DNA of 13,115 nt, taken from Bryobacterales bacterium. GTDB lineage: Bacteria > Cyanobacteriota > Vampirovibrionia > Obscuribacterales > Obscuribacteraceae. The translations under genes and the position numbers were made by a program. Positions 1 through 6,489 of the stretch are shown here, in pieces. A model generated the notes under the pieces. That model ran no database searches. It was given only the letters and a program-made list of their open reading frames with translations, and had not been told where the DNA came from. Location of the stretch: assembly GCA_903970295.1 (NCBI GenBank), contig CAJCHQ010000421.1, positions 1 to 13,115 on the forward strand. The letters run 5' to 3'. Position 1 is the stretch's first letter, and each line of letters starts with the position of its first letter.

Positions 1-620
1 AAATAACGGCTGCCGCGAGCCAGGGGAACGAAGTTCAACGATTTGCCGAGCGTGAGAAATGAGGAGGAATAACAGTAATCGAAAAACGGGTGGAAGAGCA
101 TATTCTTGGCGATCCAACCCCGGTACGCCATAAAGTTGCCGTTATGCACGACCGTGCCCGTCAAAGTGACAAAGAACATGCGGAAAAAGAAGTACATTAT
201 TTTGAAGGCCGTGTCGCGTGTGCGTCGCGTTCGTTGGGCAATGCTCACTTGACTCAAATTCTCTGGTGCGCTCAGAAGCGGCGCCAGTAGGGCGGGAATG
301 TCTTCGGGTTTGTCTTCGCCGTCACTATCCATCGTGATAATCAAATCACCATCCCTGAACATGCTGGAGAGTCCGCGCACGGCAAAAACGAGTGCCCCTT
401 GATGCCCGAGATTGAAGGGCGGTGACACGATGACAAGTCCTTGCTCGTGCTCGAGTGATTTGATTGCCGCGTCTTGCCCGCCAGAGTCGTCGATCAACAC
501 ATTGATCAGGTCAGCATTTGCAAACTGAGAGGCGATTACCGCTTGCGTGTGCTTCTTAAGCTCCAGGAAAGAGGGTACGTCGTAATAGCAGGGAGCGATG
601 ATCCAGATTCTCATTTGCAT
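1..620 (-). CDS. Family 2 glycosyltransferase, polyprenyl-phosphate sugar synthase type (C-terminus cut by window edge)
   Basis: The gene runs off the left edge; 206 residues are visible. The N-terminus reads as a GT-A Rossmann-like fold: a beta strand MRIWIIAPCYYD, then LIDDSGG (Asp44-Asp45), then FNLGHQGALVFAVRG and the metal and nucleotide-sugar motif MDSDGEDKPEDIP (Asp98 and Asp100). This order matches the dolichyl/undecaprenyl-phosphate mannose or glucose synthase branch of GT2 (DPM1/GtrB-like). A stretch near residues 140-157 (IMYFFFRMFFVTLTGT) is hydrophobic and fits the membrane-facing helix of that branch. Start ATG at 620 is preferred over ATG at 614 because AAAAGG lies about 13 bases upstream. 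Family knowledge suggests it moves a sugar from a nucleotide donor to a polyprenyl phosphate at the cytoplasmic membrane face. Its divergent neighbour is a GT-C enzyme of the type that uses such lipid-linked donors. The acceptor and the sugar cannot be read from sequence. Confidence 0.88.
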   Translation of the reverse strand, partial: MQMRIWIIAPCYYDVPSFLELKKHTQAVIASQFANADLINVLIDDSGGQDAAIKSLEHEQGLVIVSPPFNLGHQGALVFAVRGLSSMFRDGDLIITMDSDGEDKPEDIPALLAPLLSAPENLSQVSIAQRTRRTRDTAFKIMYFFFRMFFVTLTGTVVHNGNFMAYRGWIAKNMLFHPFFDYCYSSSFLTLGKSLNFVPLARGSRY

Positions 621-670
621 GGAAATAGTTTAACCTTTTAAACAGCCGTCGTCCGTAACCGGAAATTCCA
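621..670. promoter_or_regulatory. Short divergent intergenic region with an inverted repeat
   Basis: Only 50 bases separate the start codons of the GT2 and GT87 genes, so promoters for both directions must overlap here or lie inside the genes. The gap contains the perfect inverted repeat GTTTAA-CCTT-TTAAAC at 628-643, an AT-rich spot within otherwise mixed sequence. It could be an operator, a promoter core or chance. No clear -35/-10 pair was recognised. Confidence 0.3.
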
Positions 671-1960
671 TTGACTTCTTCTTTAACCAAATCCCAGAAA
701 TTGCGCTTCGCCTATATCTGCGCACTTTCTTGCTGGGCTCTGATGGCATTCGGAAAATTCATCGAGTGGTTCAACAAAGGCGAGATGTTTGCTGTTTACA
801 TTGATAACCATCCGTATTTGATCGATTTTCCGCTTTATTATTCAGCCGGATTGATCGGGCGGATGGCCATGCATGGCGCCACCAATATTTACGATATCCA
901 TTTACAAGATCAGGTGCTGCGCAGTTTGATTGCGCCGGTCGTACCTGAGTTGCCCTGGTTCATCCAGTATCCGCCACCACTTTTCGTTTTCACAACCGTC
1001 CTGCCATTCATGCCCATGCCCGTGGCCTGGGGAGTCTGGTGTCTGGTGGGCGATGCTCTCGTGTTCCTTTCTATCTATTTGTTGTTGAAGCAGGATTTGC
1101 CAGCCCGCAAGGACTTCGGCTATGTCTTTCTCGGCACTGTTGCTTGCTATCCATTCTGGGTTTGCAATCGGATGGGACAGCTGGCTCTCTTCACTGTGCC
1201 GTGCGCCATTATTTTCTGGTGGTTGCTCAGATGCAAACGTCCGTTAGGTGCCGGAGTCACGAGCGCCTTGCTGATCTTGAAGTTTCAATATTTGCCGTTT
1301 CTAGGACTGGCAGGTCTGGTGCTGGGCAAAGTGCGTTATTTGATCAGCGCGGTAGTATCCGGTTTAGCGATCGCTACGTTATCGGGCTTGATCCTTGGTT
1401 GGCAAAATGTGCTCGATTATCCCCAGACCGTTATGCATGCGGAGTATGCCACCAACCTCTACAGTGGCGTCCGACCGGAAGTTCAGCAAAACATCAGGTC
1501 GTTGCTAGTCAGATTGACCCATAATGATTCGCCCGAAATCAATCGCATTTGTATTGGGCTGTGCCTTTTTATGGCTATCGTTCTTTTTATTCTCTGGATG
1601 AAAGGATTCAAGAAAGTTGAACCGAATAATCGATTCAAATTTCTCTGCTCGCTGACGATAGTCTGCATGCTTGTTTTCAGTCCTCACGCGCACACACAGG
1701 ATTACCTGCTCATGGTTATTCCCTGCGCCTGGATCTGGTTGGCTTCTTTACGCAGCCAAGGCCCCCCTTCTCGGTGGGCGAGAAACTTCGTCATCAGTTT
1801 GCCTCTCGTATCATGGGCCCTGTTCATAATCGATAAATTTGCTCCAATTCCGCCGTTCACGTTGTTAGCACCGTTCATAGTGGCAGCATCCTGGTGCAGT
1901 TTTTGCAGCCCGGCTGCCCAGAACGAAGCGATGCTCGAAACGCCCTCCGAACAGACTTAG
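671..1960 (+). CDS. GT87 (DUF2029) family integral membrane glycosyltransferase
   Basis: A 429-residue polytopic membrane protein with about ten to twelve hydrophobic segments (for example residues 11-29, 104-138, 148-186, 195-245, 291-310, 324-338, 343-361 and 372-410). Typical DUF2029/GT87 landmarks are present: an Asp in the first extracytoplasmic loop followed by aromatic residues (IDFPLYYSAG, Asp52), TNIYDIH near 71-77, QYPPPLF at 99-105 with a hydrophobic run behind it, and a late SPHAHTQDYLL segment at 337-347. In this family the loop Asp is the likely catalytic base, and polyprenyl-phosphate sugars are the donors (PimE-like mannosyltransferases and relatives). The start is TTG at 671; the next in-frame Met (residue 25) would remove most of the first membrane segment. 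The Shine-Dalgarno is weak. The divergent GT2 gene may supply its donor, which is an inference from position and family. Confidence 0.85.
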   Translation: MTSSLTKSQKLRFAYICALSCWALMAFGKFIEWFNKGEMFAVYIDNHPYLIDFPLYYSAGLIGRMAMHGATNIYDIHLQDQVLRSLIAPVVPELPWFIQYPPPLFVFTTVLPFMPMPVAWGVWCLVGDALVFLSIYLLLKQDLPARKDFGYVFLGTVACYPFWVCNRMGQLALFTVPCAIIFWWLLRCKRPLGAGVTSALLILKFQYLPFLGLAGLVLGKVRYLISAVVSGLAIATLSGLILGWQNVLDYPQTVMHAEYATNLYSGVRPEVQQNIRSLLVRLTHNDSPEINRICIGLCLFMAIVLFILWMKGFKKVEPNNRFKFLCSLTIVCMLVFSPHAHTQDYLLMVIPCAWIWLASLRSQGPPSRWARNFVISLPLVSWALFIIDKFAPIPPFTLLAPFIVAASWCSFCSPAAQNEAMLETPSEQT

Positions 1961-2360
1961 ATAAGATCGTAGTTCAATCGGGTCAGGGCCAGCTTTTGTC
2001 GGCTCGCTTCTGTGCTTGTTTCTTGTTGGTTGCGCCCAACATCGCGTGCTACCACCCCCGACTGTTCACCCCGACGTGAAGTGCGCTGTACCTGTTGTCC
2101 AGGCAGCCACGGTGATTCGGTTGGTGCCGCCAAAAAGGGCGACGCCAAGCAGCAGCCGCGTACATTAAGGGCGCTCGGATGGCTTCGCAACGTGCTCATT
2201 TGGTTCTGAAGCGGACGGTCAGACCCAGCTCGCGCACAGCTGTGCTTAAGACTCCGAGATTTCTGCGCAAACTAGCCAAAGGTTTCTAGGGCGACCAGCT
2301 AACCGCTCTCATCAACGCTTCATGATATGGTGGTAAGGGCGATCCAGCTTAGAAGAGTTG
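1961..2360. other. 400-base stretch with no confident gene
   Basis: Nothing of normal gene length reads convincingly here on either strand. Seen inside it are a start-less reading with a lipobox-like segment (1965-2165), a small very basic open reading with a good ribosome site (2179-2289), and a perfect 12-base palindrome GCACAGCTGTGC at 2234-2245. A minus-strand open reading at 1957-2199 overlaps these and has no recognisable features. The stretch could be a decayed gene, a long leader for the hydrolase at 2361, or home to small genes. Confidence 0.5.
2179..2289 (+). CDS. Possible small basic protein, 36 residues (uncertain)
   Basis: ATG at 2179 is preceded by TTAAGG ending eight bases upstream, a reasonable ribosome site. 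The reading closes with TAG after 36 codons. The predicted peptide has ten Arg/Lys residues and no Asp or Glu, and its C-terminal half (TPRFLRKLAKGF) could form a cationic amphipathic helix. I recognise no family. It lies in an otherwise empty stretch just before the hydrolase gene. A chance reading is quite possible, since such short frames arise easily in Arg-codon-rich sequence. Confidence 0.25.
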   Translation: MASQRAHLVLKRTVRPSSRTAVLKTPRFLRKLAKGF

Positions 2361-3032
2361 ATGGTGTCGACTAACAGTGGCGTGGTTTTCGTAGTGGATG
2401 GAGCGGGCGGCTCCGGTTTTACGCCGCATGTTTTGCGGCGCAGCCTTTCGCGGTTGCCGTATGAAGTGCGGCACTTTCGCTGGGGCACCGGCTATGGGCG
2501 CATTCTTTCCGATTTGACTAATCGCGAGAATATTCGTCAGAAGGCTTCGGAGCTCAGTCAGTCTATCGCCAGTTACAGACGCGATGCTGAAAATAGAGGC
2601 AATCGTATCTATGTTGTGGCGAAAAGCGCTGGGACAGCAGTTGCGCTGTGGGCGCTAACCGAGCTGGAGCCAGACACAGTCGATCGGGCCATCCTCTTGT
2701 CGCCGGCTGTCTCGCCGAAGTTTCCCCTGATTCAAGCACTACCAGCGGTGCGCAATGATTTGATCAATTTTTGGTCGCCTAACGACCTTTTCTTTCTCGG
2801 TCTTGGCACTTCCTTATTTGGCACGGCTGATGGTGTTTATGGCAAAAGCGCAGGATTGACTGGTTTCGCGCCTGAAGCCTGTGACGATAATGAGGTGCTC
2901 GCCACAGAATATGCTAAGTTGCGCCAGATCAAATGGGAACCGTCGATGATCAAATTTCTTCATCTCGGCACTCATTCAGGAAATAGCATGCCACCATTTG
3001 TCGACAACTACATCGTCCCTTTACTGCAATAG
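2361..3032 (+). CDS. Small alpha/beta-hydrolase fold protein (predicted serine hydrolase)
   Basis: A 223-residue cytoplasmic-looking protein with no signal peptide. The N-terminus GVVFVVDGAGGSGF looks like a first beta strand leading into a Gly-rich oxyanion loop. The nucleophile elbow is IYVVAKSAGTAVAL (Ser89), in which the usual first Gly of GxSxG is Ala. SPNDLFFLG supplies a candidate acid (Asp142) and LHLGTHSG the catalytic His (His205), in the order and spacing of an alpha/beta hydrolase. AILLSPAVSPKFPLIQALP follows the elbow as expected. ATG at 2361 was preferred to the adjacent TTG at 2358; AGAAGAG just upstream is a modest ribosome site. The substrate cannot be told: esterase, lipase or thioesterase are all open. 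The CvfC-like gene begins 41 bases after its stop on the same strand, so they may be co-transcribed. Confidence 0.75.
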   Translation: MVSTNSGVVFVVDGAGGSGFTPHVLRRSLSRLPYEVRHFRWGTGYGRILSDLTNRENIRQKASELSQSIASYRRDAENRGNRIYVVAKSAGTAVALWALTELEPDTVDRAILLSPAVSPKFPLIQALPAVRNDLINFWSPNDLFFLGLGTSLFGTADGVYGKSAGLTGFAPEACDDNEVLATEYAKLRQIKWEPSMIKFLHLGTHSGNSMPPFVDNYIVPLLQ

Positions 3033-3073
3033 AAGCGAGTCATTAGTTTCCGAGAATCGAGTACAATGCTCTG

Positions 3074-4186
3074 ATGCGCCTGACTTCGATTGAAACTACC
3101 CCCAATCCGAATAGCATGAAGCTGAATCTGGAGGAACAGCTGGGTGCAGCTGTCACATACACGGCGGCGCGCCAGGCCGGGTGTCCAGAATTTGTGCGGC
3201 AGTTTCTCGAGATTGACGGCGTCGATAGCGTTTTCGTTTGTGGCGATTTCATCACACTCAACAAAGCTCCTCGCGCCGAATGGCAGCTAATACTGCAAAG
3301 TGCCAAGGCGCTTTTGTCTGGGCAATCACAGGGTGGAGCAACAAGCGAATCTCAGCGCCAAGCTGCGGAAAGCGACGGGCAAGTACATGTATTAGTGCAA
3401 ACCTTTCGAGGCATTCCAATGCAGGTGAAAATTGTCGATTCGCACGGAGAGACACGAGCGGCACTGTCCGCTCGATTCAATGAGGCCGCTCAATCGATTC
3501 AAGCAGAGACGGGCGCCGACTTCTTGACTGAAAGATATTGGGCTGATTACGGACGTCGATACGGTGAGCGGGCCGATGTCGCCAAAGAATTGACCGAAGA
3601 ACTGGAAGGAAGATTTTATCCTGATGCTCTCGAAAGAGCTAAAAAGCAGGCATTAGGAAAAGGCGAACTGCCCGCAATTCCGCTTGCTACCCTGAAAGAG
3701 TGGTTGCAGCACGAAGACTGGCAGCGGCGTTTGACTGCGGTGCAGGAATTGAGTCATGGCACTGGCTTCGCTTCTCTATTGTTCGACTCGCTGCACGATC
3801 CACATCCGCAAGTGCGAAGATTGACCGCGGCTGCTTTAGGCGCGTCCGGTGAAGTAAGCGCGGTTCAACCACTGTGTGCTGTGCTCTTGAGCGACAGTGC
3901 GCCCGGTGTGCGCCGCACCGCTGGTGATGCGCTTTCAGATATCGGGGATGTATCGGCTCAGCCGGATATTTGTCGAGCCCTGTCAGATACTAATAAGTTG
4001 GTGCGCTGGCGAGCAGCTCGTTTCCTCTCCGATTTGGGCACAGATGAGGCGCTACCTTTTCTCGAGAAAGCGGCCGAGGATCCTGAATTCGAAGTACGTT
4101 TGGAAGTTAAGGCTGCCATGGATAGGATCGCTGGTGGTGCTCAAGGAATAGGGCCTGCCTGGAAGCGGATCGTCGAACAGGCTTAA
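3074..4186 (+). CDS. CvfC-like protein: Nfu/NifU N-terminal domain plus HEAT repeats
   Basis: 370 residues. Residues 4-84 match the Nfu N-terminal scaffold domain (SIETTPNPNSMKLNL, then FLEIDGVDSVFVCGDFITLNK and W70). Residues 104-190 carry the middle segment seen in the conserved virulence factor C family: VHVLVQTFRGIPMQVKIV, LTERYWADYGRRYGER and KELTEELEGRFYPD. Residues 205-355 are HEAT-type helical repeats, including TNKLVRWRAARFLSDLG and DPHPQVRRLTAAALGASGE. This three-part layout is that of S. aureus CvfC and B. subtilis YpgR, whose biochemical role is not settled. The Nfu C-terminal CxxC iron-sulfur domain is absent, so it is unlikely to be an Fe-S carrier itself. The start ATG at 3074 begins at the usual point of the Nfu domain; a three-codon ATG at 3066 just upstream is out of frame. 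It is probably soluble and acts through protein contacts. Confidence 0.85.
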   Translation: MRLTSIETTPNPNSMKLNLEEQLGAAVTYTAARQAGCPEFVRQFLEIDGVDSVFVCGDFITLNKAPRAEWQLILQSAKALLSGQSQGGATSESQRQAAESDGQVHVLVQTFRGIPMQVKIVDSHGETRAALSARFNEAAQSIQAETGADFLTERYWADYGRRYGERADVAKELTEELEGRFYPDALERAKKQALGKGELPAIPLATLKEWLQHEDWQRRLTAVQELSHGTGFASLLFDSLHDPHPQVRRLTAAALGASGEVSAVQPLCAVLLSDSAPGVRRTAGDALSDIGDVSAQPDICRALSDTNKLVRWRAARFLSDLGTDEALPFLEKAAEDPEFEVRLEVKAAMDRIAGGAQGIGPAWKRIVEQA

Positions 4187-4207
4187 CCGACTTGCTTGTC
4201 ACTGGCT

Positions 4208-4229
4208 ATTCACGCGTGTGCGCGTGGAT
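4208..4229 (+). terminator. GC-rich hairpin after the CvfC-like gene
   Basis: CACGCG-TGTG-CGCGTG at 4211-4226 forms a perfect 6-bp stem that extends by three weaker pairs to 4208-4229. It starts 21 bases after the stop codon. There is no T-run behind it, so it is a factor-dependent terminator or an mRNA-stabilising hairpin at best. Confidence 0.35.
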
Positions 4230-4371
4230 AAGCGCGCGACAATTTCACGATTATTAGACAAATCCTTCGTTATCTTGATGATGCACGAATTACCAACTGT
4301 GTAATGCGCAGACTCAAGTATGGAGCCACGAAGCTTCGGGCAACTTGCCTGCTGCGCACTGGAGAGAACCC

Positions 4372-5898
4372 ATGTCATATGAGCAATTCCATGATGGACA
4401 GCGTCACCGGGCGGCTCTGGATCGCGGAGCCGACAGCGGAAATATAGCCAGAGATTTATATAGTCCGGCCAGTAAAATGGACTGGAATTTGCAGCTTAGT
4501 AATAACGAGCAGAACTCTTCGGGTTTGCCAAGTTTGACGCTTGCTAATGGCAGTGAATCTGGCGAGGCTGCTTCGATCAATGCAAAGACCTCGATGACTG
4601 GGGTATCGCCATGGAGCGATAGCATGGTTGGCACGGAATTGCAGCAAATCAACAGCCAGGTCCAGGTTCTGATGCAGCAACTTAGCCAGTTAGAGTCTAG
4701 CTTGAGCAGTCCGTCTCAAACCTCGACCAGCTCTTTGGAGGGTGTCGCTGCGGGCACGCAGCCGGCTGCTTCAGCAGAAGTTGCAACTACGCCTGCTGGT
4801 TTGGCAAACGCTGTTGTCACTCAACCGATCAATTCAACTGAGGTTACTGGGGGTGCTGCTTCCACCCCGGCCAGCACTAACCAAATAACTGATACTGGAG
4901 CCTCCCAAACTGCAACCGATCCCGCCAGTGATACTGTCGCGCCGCCATCTATTGCCAACCCTAACTCCGCTCCAGCTGCTTTAGCTGTCAGTTCAACTCC
5001 AGCCGCCACCACCGTCAATGAGGGTACTATGATCGGTGCATACACCGGCGCTGGTGAGTACAGTGAAGCCACGCAATTATCGCAAGAGCTAGGCAAAACC
5101 GTGAGCCCTTCCGACTATCTCGATTACACACAGGCGGAGCCGCAGACGGCTAACTGGTTGATCTCACAATATCAACCGTGGCAAGAGGCTAATCCCGGAC
5201 AGCCGATGATCATTGGCACACCTTTAACTTTTAGCGGACAAACTTTGCAGCAAACCGCAAGTGGTGCCAACAATTCCGAATATGTAGATCTGGCCCAAAA
5301 GCTCGTTGCCGCCGGAATGGGAAATTCAGTTATTCGACTGGGTTGGGAGGGCAATGGTAATTGGTATCCGTGGGGCGCCGATCCGACCGATTACATCGCC
5401 GCATACAATCAGGCGGCCGAAGCCATGAAGAGCGTGCCCGGAGCTAATTTTAGTTTTGATTGGTCTGTGTCTGCCGGTGAAACCAATAACACTGCTTTCA
5501 CCGCATACTATCCTGGTAATCAAAATGTGAATTCGATCGGTATCGACGCATACGACTGGGATTTTGCCAATCCCAGCGCGTCACCGCAGGAGCGTTGGAA
5601 TAACTTGTTGACTGAGTCTGGCGGACTGCAGGATGTTGCCAATTTCGCGCAACAGCAGGGTGAACCTTTTGCCGTGCCAGAATGGGGCGTCGTGCAGTCC
5701 GAGAGTGCTGGAGGGACTAGTCCTGGCGGTGGTGACGATTCATACTATGTCAACCAAATGGCGGCTTTCATGCAGAATCAGAACACTGCCTTTCAATCCT
5801 ACTTTGACACGTCAGGTGGCGGTATAGGCACCACGCTCGAGCAAAATCCGCAGAGCTTAGCAGCGTATCTCAATGACTTTGCATCGTCGTCCTCATGA
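4372..5898 (+). CDS. GH26-like glycoside hydrolase with Ser/Thr/Ala-rich N-terminal region
   Basis: 508 residues from ATG 4372, chosen for the GGAGAG ribosome site five bases upstream; an in-frame TTG at 4345 has none. Residues 1-88 are polar with no hydrophobic signal sequence. Residues 89-113 (ELQQINSQVQVLMQQLSQLE onward) look coiled-coil. Residues 114-217 are a Ser/Thr/Ala/Pro-rich linker. Residues 218-505 form a clan GH-A (TIM-barrel) domain in the style of GH26 and related beta-mannanase or endoglucanase-like proteins: VIRLGWEGNGNWYPWG contains the acid/base candidate Glu326, ANFSFDWS and VNSIGIDAYDWD follow, and FAVPEWGVV contains the nucleophile candidate Glu437. The 111-residue gap between the two Glu residues suits the family. 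The reaction is probably hydrolysis of a beta-1,4-linked polysaccharide; the substrate is unknown. The absence of a Sec signal is odd for such an enzyme. It converges on the gene at 5918 with only 19 bases between stops. Confidence 0.8.
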   Translation: MSYEQFHDGQRHRAALDRGADSGNIARDLYSPASKMDWNLQLSNNEQNSSGLPSLTLANGSESGEAASINAKTSMTGVSPWSDSMVGTELQQINSQVQVLMQQLSQLESSLSSPSQTSTSSLEGVAAGTQPAASAEVATTPAGLANAVVTQPINSTEVTGGAASTPASTNQITDTGASQTATDPASDTVAPPSIANPNSAPAALAVSSTPAATTVNEGTMIGAYTGAGEYSEATQLSQELGKTVSPSDYLDYTQAEPQTANWLISQYQPWQEANPGQPMIIGTPLTFSGQTLQQTASGANNSEYVDLAQKLVAAGMGNSVIRLGWEGNGNWYPWGADPTDYIAAYNQAAEAMKSVPGANFSFDWSVSAGETNNTAFTAYYPGNQNVNSIGIDAYDWDFANPSASPQERWNNLLTESGGLQDVANFAQQQGEPFAVPEWGVVQSESAGGTSPGGGDDSYYVNQMAAFMQNQNTAFQSYFDTSGGGIGTTLEQNPQSLAAYLNDFASSSS

Positions 5899-5917
5899 CG
5901 GGCACATTAAATTGCAA

Positions 5918-6469
5918 TCAACGGTAGAAATCGATCCAGCTCAATGTGATTGCTTCCGGCTTTCCCTGAAACAAACTTCCCGGCAAGACGATTTCGAAAT
6001 ATCCCTTCTTCAGAGGTAAGTGCGGCTGGTTGGTATCTTCGCCGCCGCCAATGGAAATTCTCATCGCCGCTGGGTCGTTGTCTTCAAACGGAGCGCCTTC
6101 GTCACCACCCTTCCATTGGCGGATTTGCAATTCTTTGTCTCGCACAGATACGGCGGCGTTCAGGGTAGTCACTCCGTTCGAGATCTGCAACCCCTCCAGT
6201 CCTTTCAGGTAAAAGCGAAGGGTGACACTTTTCGACCCGTCACTGTTCAAACTTTTCAGAGTAGCTCGGCCGCTGCCGGAACGGCTTTTAATTGCAACCA
6301 GGATGGCATTCGGTTTGGGACTTTGAACAGTAATGTTGTCATCCGGCTCAACCCCGGTTACTTTTACTGCTTCAGATGACTCTTTAGCTGCCCTGACTGC
6401 ACCAACCGAGGCTTGAAAAATAAGCACTAGCGCGAACAAGCCGGCGGAGAACTTTTCAATACCTGGCAT
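5918..6469 (-). CDS. Small secreted protein of unknown function, downstream of pirin
   Basis: 183 residues. The N-terminus has a Sec signal peptide: Lys6, a hydrophobic core GLFALVLIFQASVGAV and a likely cleavage after VRA or RAA near residue 27. The mature part is rich in beta-prone segments (SVTLRFYLKGLEGLQI, TLNAAVSVRDKELQI) and ends in GYFEIVLPGSLF and AITLSWIDFYR. Similar closing segments occur in poorly characterised secreted proteins of environmental bacteria, but I cannot name a family. GAGG lies 11 bases before the ATG. The gene starts 20 bases after the pirin stop on the same strand, so it is probably the second gene of a pirin operon. There are no cysteines and no membrane anchor beyond the signal peptide. 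Confidence 0.7.
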   Translation of the reverse strand: MPGIEKFSAGLFALVLIFQASVGAVRAAKESSEAVKVTGVEPDDNITVQSPKPNAILVAIKSRSGSGRATLKSLNSDGSKSVTLRFYLKGLEGLQISNGVTTLNAAVSVRDKELQIRQWKGGDEGAPFEDNDPAAMRISIGGGEDTNQPHLPLKKGYFEIVLPGSLFQGKPEAITLSWIDFYR

Positions 6470-6489
6470 TCTTTGGCTATCCTCTAAAA

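Noticed and set aside
90..290. Plus-strand open reading opposite the GT2 gene
   Set aside because: It lies antisense to clear glycosyltransferase motifs and has no features of its own.
1039..1524. 161-residue plus-strand open reading inside the GT87 gene
   Set aside because: It overlaps the membrane glycosyltransferase in another frame, and its Arg/Ser/Cys-rich translation is typical of a shadow frame.
1957..2199. 80-residue minus-strand open reading in the gap after GT87
   Set aside because: No recognisable motif; Arg/Ser/Gln-rich low-quality composition; it conflicts with the equally weak plus-strand readings.
4821..5096. 91-residue minus-strand open reading rich in Val/Ala
   Set aside because: It is antisense to the Ser/Thr/Ala-rich linker of the GH26-like gene, whose codons force this composition.
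6020..6379. 119-residue plus-strand open reading antisense to the secreted protein at 5918
   Set aside because: The minus-strand gene has a signal peptide, ribosome site and operon position; the plus reading has none.
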